Source: an uncultured Erysipelotrichaceae bacterium
GTDB lineage: Bacteria > Bacillota_I > Bacilli_A > Erysipelotrichales > Erysipelotrichaceae
Reading direction: 5' to 3'
Assembly (NCBI GenBank): GCA_934675465.1
Contig: CAKUQM010000023.1
Span: 1 to 28,180, forward strand
DNA: 28,180 nucleotides
In this document: positions 19,755 to 27,797 of the stretch, one piece after another
How the letters are laid out: every line of letters begins with the position of its first letter
Position numbering within the stretch: position 1 is the stretch's first letter
Position numbers and translations under genes: made by a program
The notes under the pieces: generated by a model
What the model was told of the DNA's origin: nothing
What the model saw: the letters and a program-made list of their open reading frames with translations, nothing else
Database searches by the model: none

Positions 19755-21516
19755 TAAATTATTAAGTATCCTACTTGTAGTATTTTTACTAACTGGGTGT
19801 GGGCTCGAATCTGGGCTCGAATCTGATAGTGAATATTTAAACCAGTTAAAGAATTACGAAGTAAGAGAAAAGAATTCAACGCTTGATGATAATGCTGAAT
19901 TTGATGCCTATTTAGACACTATCTTTGATGAACTAGTATCTGATAACTATCTATATATGCACTTCAATGTAGCTGACTATAAGGCTATGGGCATTGAAAA
20001 GCCAGAAGTTGGTTTTGGTCATCTTGTTTATGGCCTTGATGAAGAAGAATTCAATGAGACAGAGAAACAATTAGAAGACTTGTTAGCTTTTGATTATGAT
20101 TCTTTATCTTTAAGACAACAATATGATTATGATTTACTTCATTATTCATTATTAGAAACTCTTTGTGGCCTAGAATATTCTAAATATAATTTAATATTCT
20201 CTTCATCTAGTCAATTCTCTGATGGCATTGTCACAAACCTAATGGAATTTGCGATGTATGATGATGAATCAGAAGAAGATTTCTTAGTTGTTTTAAAAGA
20301 TGTACCAAATTACATTAATGAAGCTATCGAATATTCTAAACAACAATCTAACGATGGTCTATACCACAGTGATGATATGTTGGATGAAGAGATTTCTTAT
20401 ATCGATAATTTAATTTCATCAAATGGTAAGAGCATCTATGAACACTATAAGGAATATGATATTTATCCTGAGGTAAAAGAAATTGTTGAGAATGAAGTCA
20501 TTCCTTCATTTGTTACTTTAAAAGATTATTTAAAGACCTTATATGGAAAGACTACAAGTGATAAGTTGACTCTATCTAAGATTGATAAGGGCTATGCTGA
20601 ATATACCTATATCATAAATTCTTCTAACAACGGTGACATGAATGTGATTTATAACCAATTAGTAGAAGTCTATACTGATTGGGTTTATAACTTTATAAGT
20701 GCTTATCAAAAAAATGAGAATATTCTAGAAGATTATGAAGATTTCTTGAATGATGATAAAGTAATAAATCAAAGTGCTGAGGATATCTTGGAATATCTTA
20801 GAAATAATAGTTCTAAACGATATGAATATTTAGAAGATGCAAGTTATGTGGTATCAGCGTTAGATACATTGGGTGATTCAACATTAGGTTATTATGTAAG
20901 TCCACCAATTGACAATCTTAATCAAAATGTAATTAGAGTAAATGCTAAGATTGACAATGATGAATATGATCAAATGTCTGTTTTTGAAGTAATGGCTCAT
21001 GAGGGCTTCCCTGGTCACTTGTACCAAAACATTTATTTCCAACAAACAAATCCTCATAAGTTTAGAGCTACCCAATCATTTATTGGTTATACCGAAGGTT
21101 ATGCTGACTTAGCTGCTATGGATGCGATTGATATGTTAAATGTTGATGATGGATATAAGGCTGTTGCTAAGCTTAACTCAATAACTTTTAATTCTCATTT
21201 ATTACTTTCAATTGTAGACTTGGGTGTTAATTATTTTGGTTGGGATGCGAATACCTTAGGTAAAAAGCTCGAGAAAATGTTTTTAGATAAAACAATTGCT
21301 CAAACCTTATATGACATGGTTGTTGCGATGCCAGGCACTTTTGTAAGATATGGCGTAGGCTTTGTAAATCATATAAATCTTAGAAAAAAGGCCATGGATG
21401 AACTTGGTGATAAGTTTGATTATGTAGCCTATGACAAGGCAATTGTAGAAAATGGACCTTTACCATTTGCGATATTAGAAGGTGTAGTAGAAGATTATAT
21501 CAATGAAAACAAATAA
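19741..21516 (+). CDS. DUF885-family lipoprotein, putative zinc metallopeptidase
   Basis: 591 residues. The lipoprotein signal has lipobox LTGC with the acylated Cys at about residue 20. The DUF885 core includes LSLRQQYDYDLLHYSLLE, and the catalytic-type zinc motif MAHEGFPGHLYQ (His420, Glu421, His426), then GYTEGYADLAAMDAID with the probable third ligand Glu. Family members are gluzincin-like surface peptidases of mostly unknown substrate. Right after the lipobox a 12-base unit is tandemly duplicated, giving GLESGLES. The gene overlaps the TSCPD gene by 14 bases and lspA by 14, so it sits in a tight operon with the signal peptidase that matures lipoproteins. Confidence 0.85.
   Translation: MKRISKLLSILLVVFLLTGCGLESGLESDSEYLNQLKNYEVREKNSTLDDNAEFDAYLDTIFDELVSDNYLYMHFNVADYKAMGIEKPEVGFGHLVYGLDEEEFNETEKQLEDLLAFDYDSLSLRQQYDYDLLHYSLLETLCGLEYSKYNLIFSSSSQFSDGIVTNLMEFAMYDDESEEDFLVVLKDVPNYINEAIEYSKQQSNDGLYHSDDMLDEEISYIDNLISSNGKSIYEHYKEYDIYPEVKEIVENEVIPSFVTLKDYLKTLYGKTTSDKLTLSKIDKGYAEYTYIINSSNNGDMNVIYNQLVEVYTDWVYNFISAYQKNENILEDYEDFLNDDKVINQSAEDILEYLRNNSSKRYEYLEDASYVVSALDTLGDSTLGYYVSPPIDNLNQNVIRVNAKIDNDEYDQMSVFEVMAHEGFPGHLYQNIYFQQTNPHKFRATQSFIGYTEGYADLAAMDAIDMLNVDDGYKAVAKLNSITFNSHLLLSIVDLGVNYFGWDANTLGKKLEKMFLDKTIAQTLYDMVVAMPGTFVRYGVGFVNHINLRKKAMDELGDKFDYVAYDKAIVENGPLPFAILEGVVEDYINENK
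19801..19824 (+). repeat. Perfect 12-base tandem duplication in the lipoprotein linker
   Basis: GGGCTCGAATCT occurs twice in tandem (19801-19812 and 19813-19824), encoding GLES twice. It is in frame and immediately follows the lipobox cysteine codon. Confidence 0.85.
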
Positions 21517-21991
21517 ATTTAATTATCTTATTTATCTATTTATTGTAGTAAGTTTAGTAAGCTTAGACCAATATACTAAGTCGATTATTTTAAATTACTT
21601 TGAATTATATGAAAGTAAAACCATCATTGATGGCTTCTTTAGTTTGACCTATGTTCAAAACTTTGGAGCAGGCTTCTCGATTATGCAAAATGCTAGAACA
21701 ACATTTCTAATCATTACTCCAATCTGTTTAGTAGGCTTTACTTACTTATTTATTAAATCAAATGATAAGTTAAGCAAGACTGCCTTACTATTAATGATCA
21801 GTGGTACAATCGGCAATTTTATTGATCGTATAGTTAGGGTTTATGTTGTTGATTTCTTAGATTTTATTATCTTTGGTTGGGACGTTCCAATCTTTAATGT
21901 AGCTGATATCTTTTTAACAGTAGGTGTCTGTCTATATATTATTGCGCTTATAAAGGAGGAAAAGGATGCCAAAATTAAACTTAATAGTTGA
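21503..21991 (+). CDS. lspA: Lipoprotein signal peptidase II
   Basis: 162 residues and four membrane helices. LspA cleaves prolipoproteins before the diacylated cysteine. The conserved boxes are LDQYTKSII near residue 22, NFGAGFSI, and the catalytic aspartate regions GNFIDRIVRVYVVDFLDF and FNVADIF. It overlaps the DUF885 lipoprotein gene by 14 bases and the next gene by 26. Several of its likely substrates are encoded in this window (5665, 6427, 11532, 19741). Confidence 0.95.
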   Translation: MKTNKFNYLIYLFIVVSLVSLDQYTKSIILNYFELYESKTIIDGFFSLTYVQNFGAGFSIMQNARTTFLIITPICLVGFTYLFIKSNDKLSKTALLLMISGTIGNFIDRIVRVYVVDFLDFIIFGWDVPIFNVADIFLTVGVCLYIIALIKEEKDAKIKLNS

Positions 21992-22877
21992 TGACAATTA
22001 TAATGTTCGACTTGATGCTTATTTAGCAGATAATACGCCTTTGAGTCGTTCTAATATTCAAAAATTAATCAAAGAAGAAAAGATTTTAGTTAATTATAAA
22101 GCGACATCTAATTCATATAAAGTGAAGATGAATGATGATATCAGTGTTGAATATGAGGAAACTGTTTTAACTGATTTAAAACCTGCTGATATTCCGATTG
22201 ATATCGTTTATGAAGATGAAGACATTATCGTTATTAATAAACAAAAGGGTTTAGTAGTTCATCCAGCTCCTGGTAACTATGATAATACCTTGGTCAATGC
22301 CTTGTTATTTAATTGTAAGGACTTATCTGATGTCAATGGTTTCTTTAGACCAGGTATTGTACATAGAATCGATAAGGATACTAGTGGCTTACTTGTAGTA
22401 GCTAAGAATAATGAAGCTCATAACTTCTTGAGTGAACAATTAAAGGATAAGACTTGTTATCGTAAATATTATGCAATAGTAAAGGGTACTATTGAAAATA
22501 ACAAGGGTGAAATCAATGCACCTATTGGTAGAAACCCAAAGGATCGTCAAAAGATGTGTGTAACCGCAACTAATAGTAAAGAAGCCATTACTGAATTTGA
22601 AGTAATGAAAAGATTTGGTGACTGTACCTTGTTAGATGTTTCATTATTAACTGGTAGAACCCATCAAATAAGAGTTCATATGGCTTTTATTCATCATCCG
22701 GTTATGAATGATGAAAAATATGGTGGACCACATATTGATGAAACAGGTCAATTTTTACATGCTTATTATTTAAGTTTTATTCATCCACGTACCAAGGAAA
22801 GAGTTTCTTTTGAAACACCTATGCCTAAGTATATGGAAGAATATATTGAGAGTATCGAGGGTATAAATGGAAAATAA
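21966..22877 (+). CDS. rluD: RluD-type 23S rRNA pseudouridine synthase
   Basis: 303 residues. An N-terminal S4 RNA-binding domain (RLDAYLADNTPLSRSNIQKL) leads to the RluA-family catalytic domain with HRIDKDTSGLLVVAKN, where the Asp in RIDKDT is the nucleophile. GRTHQIRVHM completes the family signature. lspA followed by this gene is the usual firmicute order. The exact rRNA site is assumed from that context. The start lies in an AAAGGAGGAAAAGG region inside lspA, and the 3' end overlaps the rhomboid gene by 11 bases. Confidence 0.92.
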   Translation: MPKLNLIVDDNYNVRLDAYLADNTPLSRSNIQKLIKEEKILVNYKATSNSYKVKMNDDISVEYEETVLTDLKPADIPIDIVYEDEDIIVINKQKGLVVHPAPGNYDNTLVNALLFNCKDLSDVNGFFRPGIVHRIDKDTSGLLVVAKNNEAHNFLSEQLKDKTCYRKYYAIVKGTIENNKGEINAPIGRNPKDRQKMCVTATNSKEAITEFEVMKRFGDCTLLDVSLLTGRTHQIRVHMAFIHHPVMNDEKYGGPHIDETGQFLHAYYLSFIHPRTKERVSFETPMPKYMEEYIESIEGINGK

Positions 22878-24102
22878 CACATATAAAGTATTTCAATTGA
22901 TGGAGTATTTCATCACCAAATATGATTATATTTCTTTTAGAGTAAACGGACTTGATAAGCCTGATGAGATTTTAATTGCCTCTAAGACTAATCCTGATTT
23001 TCAGGTTATAAGAATAACAACTACCTCTATTGGTACAGCTTATTATGATACAGGAAGATTAAATACTTACCAAATGGTAATTAAACAACAATTCAATCTA
23101 CCTGAAGTCAAGATATTGGATGTTCATATTGGCAATGAAACTGTTGAAGGGAATGATGAATTTACAACGGTTTGCATCGATTCTAATTATCATAGTGGTA
23201 TTGATTTATCTAAAATTTATCCTGGTGTCTATGAAGTTGTTCATGATGTTAGTGATAAAGAAGGGGAAATTAAGAATAGAGTTTCTAATATTAATAATAC
23301 TTTCTTGAAATTAAAAGAAACTGCTAAGAAAAGACCTCTATATGCTAAGTTAAAGGATTTACATGCTCCTGTTACCATGTGGACTTGTGTAATATGTACA
23401 GTATTATTCTTGATCACATTATTCTTAAGTTCTAAGTATGATATTGATACGGCCTTAATTATGATGGGTGCTCAATATAATACCTTTACACTAGGACTAC
23501 ATCAAGTCTATAGACTGGTATTAAATGGTTTCTTACATGGTTCTATTATGCATCTAGTATTTAATATTATGGCCTTCTATTATGTAGGTATTGGAGTTGA
23601 AAGAAGACTTAAGACTAAGAAATATTTAATTCTATTATTAGGTGGCATTGTCTTTTCAGCCTTAAGTGCTGGTATTATAAGTGCAAATACGATTACTATT
23701 GGTTTATCTGGTGCTATCTATTGTATCTTTGTATACTATATCTTTAGTTTAGTTGATTCTGGTTTTATTAATGTTAGACAAATTATGCCTACAATTCTTT
23801 TAAACCTAATGCTTAATTTTATTCCAGGAGTATCTTGGCAGGGTCATTTAGGTGGTGCGGTATGTGGCTGTCTATTCTATTATTTATTTAATAATAAGGA
23901 CAATGAAAAGCGCATGATTATTCTAGTTACAAGCTTATTATTAATCATGAATGTTAAATACTTTGGTTTTACCAAGGTTCAACCATTATATATCGGTACT
24001 GATGTAAAGGTAGTTAGTGCTTATAAGGATTTAGGTTTAAAGTCTTATAGTGATAATATTTCTAAAAGACTTATTAATGTCTATCAAAAAGGAGATAAAT
24101 GA
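22867..24102 (+). CDS. Rhomboid-family intramembrane serine protease with large N-terminal domain
   Basis: 411 residues. About 170 N-terminal residues form a soluble domain (IRITTTSIGTAYYDTG, later KIYPGVYEVVHDV), as in GluP-like proteins. The membrane domain follows with the rhomboid landmarks in order: HLVFNIMAFYYVG, GLSGAIYCI (nucleophile Ser in GxSG) and WQGHLGGAVCGCLFYY (catalytic His). The serine and histidine are intact, so it should be active. It lacks the C-terminal TPR domain of Bacillus GluP. It overlaps rluD by 11 bases and the deaminase gene by 4. The substrate is unknown. Confidence 0.88.
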   Translation: MENNTYKVFQLMEYFITKYDYISFRVNGLDKPDEILIASKTNPDFQVIRITTTSIGTAYYDTGRLNTYQMVIKQQFNLPEVKILDVHIGNETVEGNDEFTTVCIDSNYHSGIDLSKIYPGVYEVVHDVSDKEGEIKNRVSNINNTFLKLKETAKKRPLYAKLKDLHAPVTMWTCVICTVLFLITLFLSSKYDIDTALIMMGAQYNTFTLGLHQVYRLVLNGFLHGSIMHLVFNIMAFYYVGIGVERRLKTKKYLILLLGGIVFSALSAGIISANTITIGLSGAIYCIFVYYIFSLVDSGFINVRQIMPTILLNLMLNFIPGVSWQGHLGGAVCGCLFYYLFNNKDNEKRMIILVTSLLLIMNVKYFGFTKVQPLYIGTDVKVVSAYKDLGLKSYSDNISKRLINVYQKGDK

Positions 24103-24569
24103 TGATTATCAGTTGGGATGAATATTTTATGGGACTTGCCCACTTGAGTGCTTTAAGAAGTAAAGATCCTAATACTCAAGTAGGTGCTTGTATTGTTGAT
24201 GAAGACAAGAAGGTTGTATCAATTGGCTATAATGGTATGCCAAGGGGTTGTGTGGATGCTAAGATGCCTTGGTCTAGGGAAGGTGATTTTAAGAACACTA
24301 AGTATGCCTATGTAGTGCATGCTGAATTAAATGCGATATTGAATTCACCAAGAAGTCTTAAGAATACCATCCTTTATGTTTCTTTGTTTCCTTGTAACGA
24401 ATGTGCTAAGGCCATCATTCAAGCAGGTATAAAGAAAATATATTACGAATCAGATAAGTATGATGGTGCTGATAATAATGTTGTATCTAAGAAAATGTTA
24501 GATATGGCTGGGGTAGAATACAAACAACTTCCTTTTGAAGTTGAGATTGATTTAAAGACTAAATATTAA
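24099..24569 (+). CDS. dCMP deaminase family protein
   Basis: 156 residues with the zinc-dependent cytidine/deoxycytidylate deaminase motifs: HAELNAI (His ligand and catalytic Glu) and PCNECAKAI (two Cys ligands). The N-terminal SKDPNTQVGACIV and YNGMPRGC stretches are typical of dCMP deaminase, which makes dUMP for thymidylate synthesis. Two ATG codons in a row (24099, 24102) follow GGAGA; the first is used here for the ATGA overlap with the rhomboid gene. Its end overlaps the convergent DUF5662 gene by 11 bases. Confidence 0.92.
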   Translation: MMIISWDEYFMGLAHLSALRSKDPNTQVGACIVDEDKKVVSIGYNGMPRGCVDAKMPWSREGDFKNTKYAYVVHAELNAILNSPRSLKNTILYVSLFPCNECAKAIIQAGIKKIYYESDKYDGADNNVVSKKMLDMAGVEYKQLPFEVEIDLKTKY

Positions 24570-25137
24570 AAGTCTTGTCTTTCTTCCATTTATGATATAA
24601 GTCCTTGTAGTATGCAAGAGCTTTTTCTTCACCATTGTCTTTTAAATATTCAAGCAACAATTTATGTCTTCGACAATTTTCAGGCCCCATAAAGTATTGA
24701 TCCCTACCATTCATCAAAAAGTCATAAGCACTTGAATCAGTATATTTATCTTTCTTATAAATCTTTGAGGCAGCTATCTTATCACAAGCTGCTTCCAACA
24801 AATAATTAAGTGGCATTTCTAGGCATTTAAAAGTTAAAGGATCGCTATAATAGTCCTTTTCTAACCAGAATTCAAAGTGATGTTTATTTCTTCCTTTATG
24901 GTGTAACCAACCTAGAGAATAACCTTTATCTTCTTTTTCAGCATCAATAGGTGATCGATATCCTTGATAGTATTTAACGCCTGAGAAAAATTCAACAAAA
25001 GAATATTTAGATAGGTCATGCAATAGGCCTTGTTTAATAAGACCACATTTAAAACATAGACGCATAACTTCTAAACGATGTTTATTTATAGTTAGGGAGT
25101 GGCCCCAAAATCTCTTTAAAAATGACATTTTTTCCAT
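24559..25137 (-). CDS. DUF5662-family protein
   Basis: 192 residues, soluble, rich in His, Lys and Tyr. Visible landmarks are HSLTINKHRLEVMRLCF, LLHDLSKYSFVEF, WLHHKGRNKHHFEFW and EAACDKIAASKIY. The LHDLSKYS and HHKGRNKHH stretches recall HD-type metal sites; this match to DUF5662 is from memory of the pattern and no function is established. The ATG at 25137 lies six bases after a minus-strand TATAAT (25149-25144) with no Shine-Dalgarno sequence, implying a leaderless mRNA. An internal ATG three codons later is the alternative. Confidence 0.75.
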   Translation of the reverse strand: MEKMSFLKRFWGHSLTINKHRLEVMRLCFKCGLIKQGLLHDLSKYSFVEFFSGVKYYQGYRSPIDAEKEDKGYSLGWLHHKGRNKHHFEFWLEKDYYSDPLTFKCLEMPLNYLLEAACDKIAASKIYKKDKYTDSSAYDFLMNGRDQYFMGPENCRRHKLLLEYLKDNGEEKALAYYKDLYHKWKKDKTFNI

Positions 25138-25143
25138 TTATTT

Positions 25144-25166
25144 ATTATAGAACATTGTTGTATAAT
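25144..25166. promoter_or_regulatory. Compact divergent leaderless promoters
   Basis: In a 36-base gap there are two perfect TATAAT hexamers: minus 25149-25144, ending six bases before ATG 25137, and plus 25161-25166, ending seven bases before ATG 25174. Neither gene has a Shine-Dalgarno sequence. Confidence 0.65.
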
Positions 25167-25173
25167 AATGTGC

Positions 25174-25539
25174 ATGAATAGACATGAAACAAGAGTAAAA
25201 GTAGTAACAGCAGTGTATCAGCACTTGCTTCTTAATAAAGACATGGTTGAGACTTTCATTGATAATTTTGAAAATATCGATGAATATGTAGGTTCTATCG
25301 AGAATGATTTGATTGCGCATGAGGATGCATATATTGAAACTATTTCAAATAATCTAAATAAATGGACTTTTGATAGATTATCTTATATTGATCAAGCAAT
25401 TCTTCTTGTAGGAACTAGTGAATATAATCTTAATAAAGACAATAAGAAGATTATTATTGATGAGGCAGTAAGAATTGCGAAAGAATATAGTGATGATGAT
25501 TCTTACAAATATATTAATGGAGTTCTAGATAACCTATGA
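25174..25539 (+). CDS. nusB: NusB, transcription antitermination factor
   Basis: 121 residues from ATG 25174. NusB with NusE (S10) binds boxA RNA in rRNA antitermination. MNRHETRVKVVTAVYQHLL at the start, WTFDRLSYIDQAILLVGTSEY in the middle and the DEAVRIAKEYSDDDSYKYIN end are typical. An ATG at 25168 would add two residues but lies nearly on the -10 element; the 25174 ATG is at the expected transcription start. It overlaps xseA by 4 bases. nusB, xseA, xseB, ispA and dxs form a classic firmicute operon. Confidence 0.92.
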   Translation: MNRHETRVKVVTAVYQHLLLNKDMVETFIDNFENIDEYVGSIENDLIAHEDAYIETISNNLNKWTFDRLSYIDQAILLVGTSEYNLNKDNKKIIIDEAVRIAKEYSDDDSYKYINGVLDNL

Positions 25540-26795
25540 AACCGATAAGTGTTACGACACTTGTTAGATATTTAAAAAACAAATTAGATAGTGATGAAGC
25601 TTTAAGGAGTGTCCAGGTAAGCGGAGAACTATCTAATTTTCGTAAGACCAGTTCTGGTCATCTTTATTTCACATTAAAAGATGAAAATAGCGCTATAAGT
25701 TGTGTGATGTTTAAGTCCAAGGCTTATAGTCTTTCTTTTGTGCCTGAAAACGGAAACAAGGTCATTTGTAGTGGTTCTATTTCCATGTTTGAAGCATCAG
25801 GTTCTTTACAACTTTATGTCAATACTTTAAAGCTTGATGGAATTGGTGACTTATATCGTCAATATGAAGAATTAAAGAATAAATTATTTAATGAAGGTTT
25901 ATTCGATGATGATCATAAAAAGAAAATACCTACTTTATATCCAAGTAAGGTAGCTGTTTTATGTGGTAAAGATTCAGCAGCTATGTCTGATATTAAGATT
26001 CAATTCAATAGACGCTGGCCTCTATGTAAAGTAGATTATTATCCTGTTATTGTACAGGGCAGTGAAGCTCCTTTTTCAATGATTCAAACTCTTATGTATG
26101 TTGATTCATTGGATTATGAAATCATCGTACTAGCAAGAGGTGGAGGTTCTTTTGAGGACTTATTCTGTTTCAATGATGAAAGGCTTGTCAGAACTATCTA
26201 TGATTTAAATGCTTTTATTATCACAGGTGTTGGTCATCAACAAGATTTTACCTTAGTAGATTTTGTCTCGGATAGAAGGGCACCTACCCCTACTGGAGCG
26301 ATTGAAATGATTACTCCTAATATTGATGATGTATTGGATTCAATTGATGATTTATCTTATAGACTAAATAAATCAATTAATTTATTAATAGCTAATAATA
26401 AGGATAAACTAATACAATTATCTAATAATAAGTATTTCAAGGATCCTAGTTTACTTGTTGATAAAGTTTCTTTATTGTTGGATTACAAAATTGAAAGATT
26501 AAAACGTTTTTCTAATAAATTAAATAATTATAAGTTACAAATAGATAAAGAAGTAGATAGAATGGGTTTATTACTTGATATTAAGCTTAATAAGAAGACT
26601 AATGAGCTTGATAGATTAAGTGGATTGCTTAAGGCATATTCATGTGAGAATACTTTAAAAAGGGGCTATGCTCTAGTTTATAAAGATAATAAACTAATAA
26701 ACAAAGATATTGATAAAAATGATAAACTAGTGATAGAGACATATGATCAAATAATTGATACAAGAGTAGAGAAAGTGAGTAAGAAAAATGGCTAA
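25536..26795 (+). CDS. xseA: Exodeoxyribonuclease VII large subunit
   Basis: 419 residues. The N-terminal OB fold includes VQVSGELSNFRKTSSGHLYF, and the catalytic region carries GKDSAAMSDI, LARGGGSFEDL, then GVGHQQDFTLVDFVSDRRAPTPTGA (cut here for length by its parts GVGHQQDF and DRRAPTPT). A long coiled coil follows (about residues 270-370) and the C-terminus has ENTLKRGYALVY. With XseB it degrades single-stranded DNA to oligonucleotides. It overlaps nusB by 4 and xseB by 8 bases. Confidence 0.96.
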   Translation: MKPISVTTLVRYLKNKLDSDEALRSVQVSGELSNFRKTSSGHLYFTLKDENSAISCVMFKSKAYSLSFVPENGNKVICSGSISMFEASGSLQLYVNTLKLDGIGDLYRQYEELKNKLFNEGLFDDDHKKKIPTLYPSKVAVLCGKDSAAMSDIKIQFNRRWPLCKVDYYPVIVQGSEAPFSMIQTLMYVDSLDYEIIVLARGGGSFEDLFCFNDERLVRTIYDLNAFIITGVGHQQDFTLVDFVSDRRAPTPTGAIEMITPNIDDVLDSIDDLSYRLNKSINLLIANNKDKLIQLSNNKYFKDPSLLVDKVSLLLDYKIERLKRFSNKLNNYKLQIDKEVDRMGLLLDIKLNKKTNELDRLSGLLKAYSCENTLKRGYALVYKDNKLINKDIDKNDKLVIETYDQIIDTRVEKVSKKNG

Positions 26796-26976
26796 GCTAA
26801 AATTTGAAGATAAGATGCAAAGACTTCAAGAGATAGTTGATCTTTTAGATTCTTCTGACATTGAATTAGATAAGTCTATTTCTTTATATAAAGAAGGACT
26901 TGAATTATCTAAGGAACTTAAGGAACAATTGAGTGCTTATGAGGAAAAGATAGAGGAGCTAAAGAAGGATGAGTAA
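26788..26976 (+). CDS. xseB: Exodeoxyribonuclease VII small subunit
   Basis: 62 residues, an all-helical protein with the family pattern KFEDKMQRLQEIVDLL, then ELDKSISLYKEGLELS. Several XseB copies wrap the coiled coil of XseA. It overlaps xseA and ispA by 8 bases each, the tightest part of the operon. Confidence 0.95.
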   Translation: MAKLKFEDKMQRLQEIVDLLDSSDIELDKSISLYKEGLELSKELKEQLSAYEEKIEELKKDE

Positions 26977-27796
26977 TTTTGAAGAATATTTAAGTAATAG
27001 TTTAGATTGTTATAAGGATAATGTGATTAAAGAGGCGATGATTTATTGTCTTGAAGGTGGTAAGCGTTTTAGACCTAATATCATGTTTTCAATTGTAAAG
27101 GGTTTTGGACTAGATGAAAGTGTTGCCTATGGTGTAGCTTGTGCCCTTGAATATATTCAAACTTATTCTTTGATTCATGATGATTTACCAGGTATGGACA
27201 ACGATGACTATCGTCGCGGTAAGTTGTCTTGCCACAAGAAGTTTGGTGAGGATATTGCGATTTTAACAGGTGATGCTTTGTTGACTCATGCTTTTTCTAA
27301 GATTTGTGAAGCTGATTATAGAAGTGATATCAAAGTTAATCTAATTGATGCTTTAGCTAAGTATGCAGGCTTATTCGGCATGATCTATGGTCAATTGTTG
27401 GATGTAGAGAGTGAAAGCAGCGATAATAAGTCAAAAGAATTATTGTTAGAGATTCATGATAATAAGACCAGTGGCTTATTTAAATATGCATGTATTGCGG
27501 CTATGTATTTGGGTGGTGCTACTAACTATGAATACTTTGAAACTTTAGGTTCAAAGTTAGGTATCATCTTTCAGCATCAAGATGATTTGTTTGATATTAT
27601 CAAGTCAGAAGAAGAGACTGGTAAGTCTAATTCAGATTTAAGAAATGATAAGTTGACTGCTTTATCTTATATGTCAGTTGATGAATTAAAGGAATATATT
27701 GATTATCTATTTAAGGATATCTATGATTATCTATCATGTGCAAATTTTGATACTAAGTATATAATAGAGATAATAGATAGAATGAAAAATCGATAG
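26969..27796 (+). CDS. ispA: Farnesyl/geranyl diphosphate synthase (IspA type)
   Basis: 275 residues, all-helical prenyl synthase. The first Asp-rich motif is IHDDLPGMDNDDYRRG, and the second is HQDDLFDIIKSEEETGK. GGKRFRP near residue 30 binds isopentenyl diphosphate. The short insertion in the first motif (DDLPGMD) is typical of bacterial FPP synthases. It supplies farnesyl diphosphate for undecaprenyl carrier synthesis, and dxs, the first enzyme of the MEP pathway, starts one base after its stop. Confidence 0.94.
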   Translation: MSNFEEYLSNSLDCYKDNVIKEAMIYCLEGGKRFRPNIMFSIVKGFGLDESVAYGVACALEYIQTYSLIHDDLPGMDNDDYRRGKLSCHKKFGEDIAILTGDALLTHAFSKICEADYRSDIKVNLIDALAKYAGLFGMIYGQLLDVESESSDNKSKELLLEIHDNKTSGLFKYACIAAMYLGGATNYEYFETLGSKLGIIFQHQDDLFDIIKSEEETGKSNSDLRNDKLTALSYMSVDELKEYIDYLFKDIYDYLSCANFDTKYIIEIIDRMKNR

Positions 27797-27797
27797 T

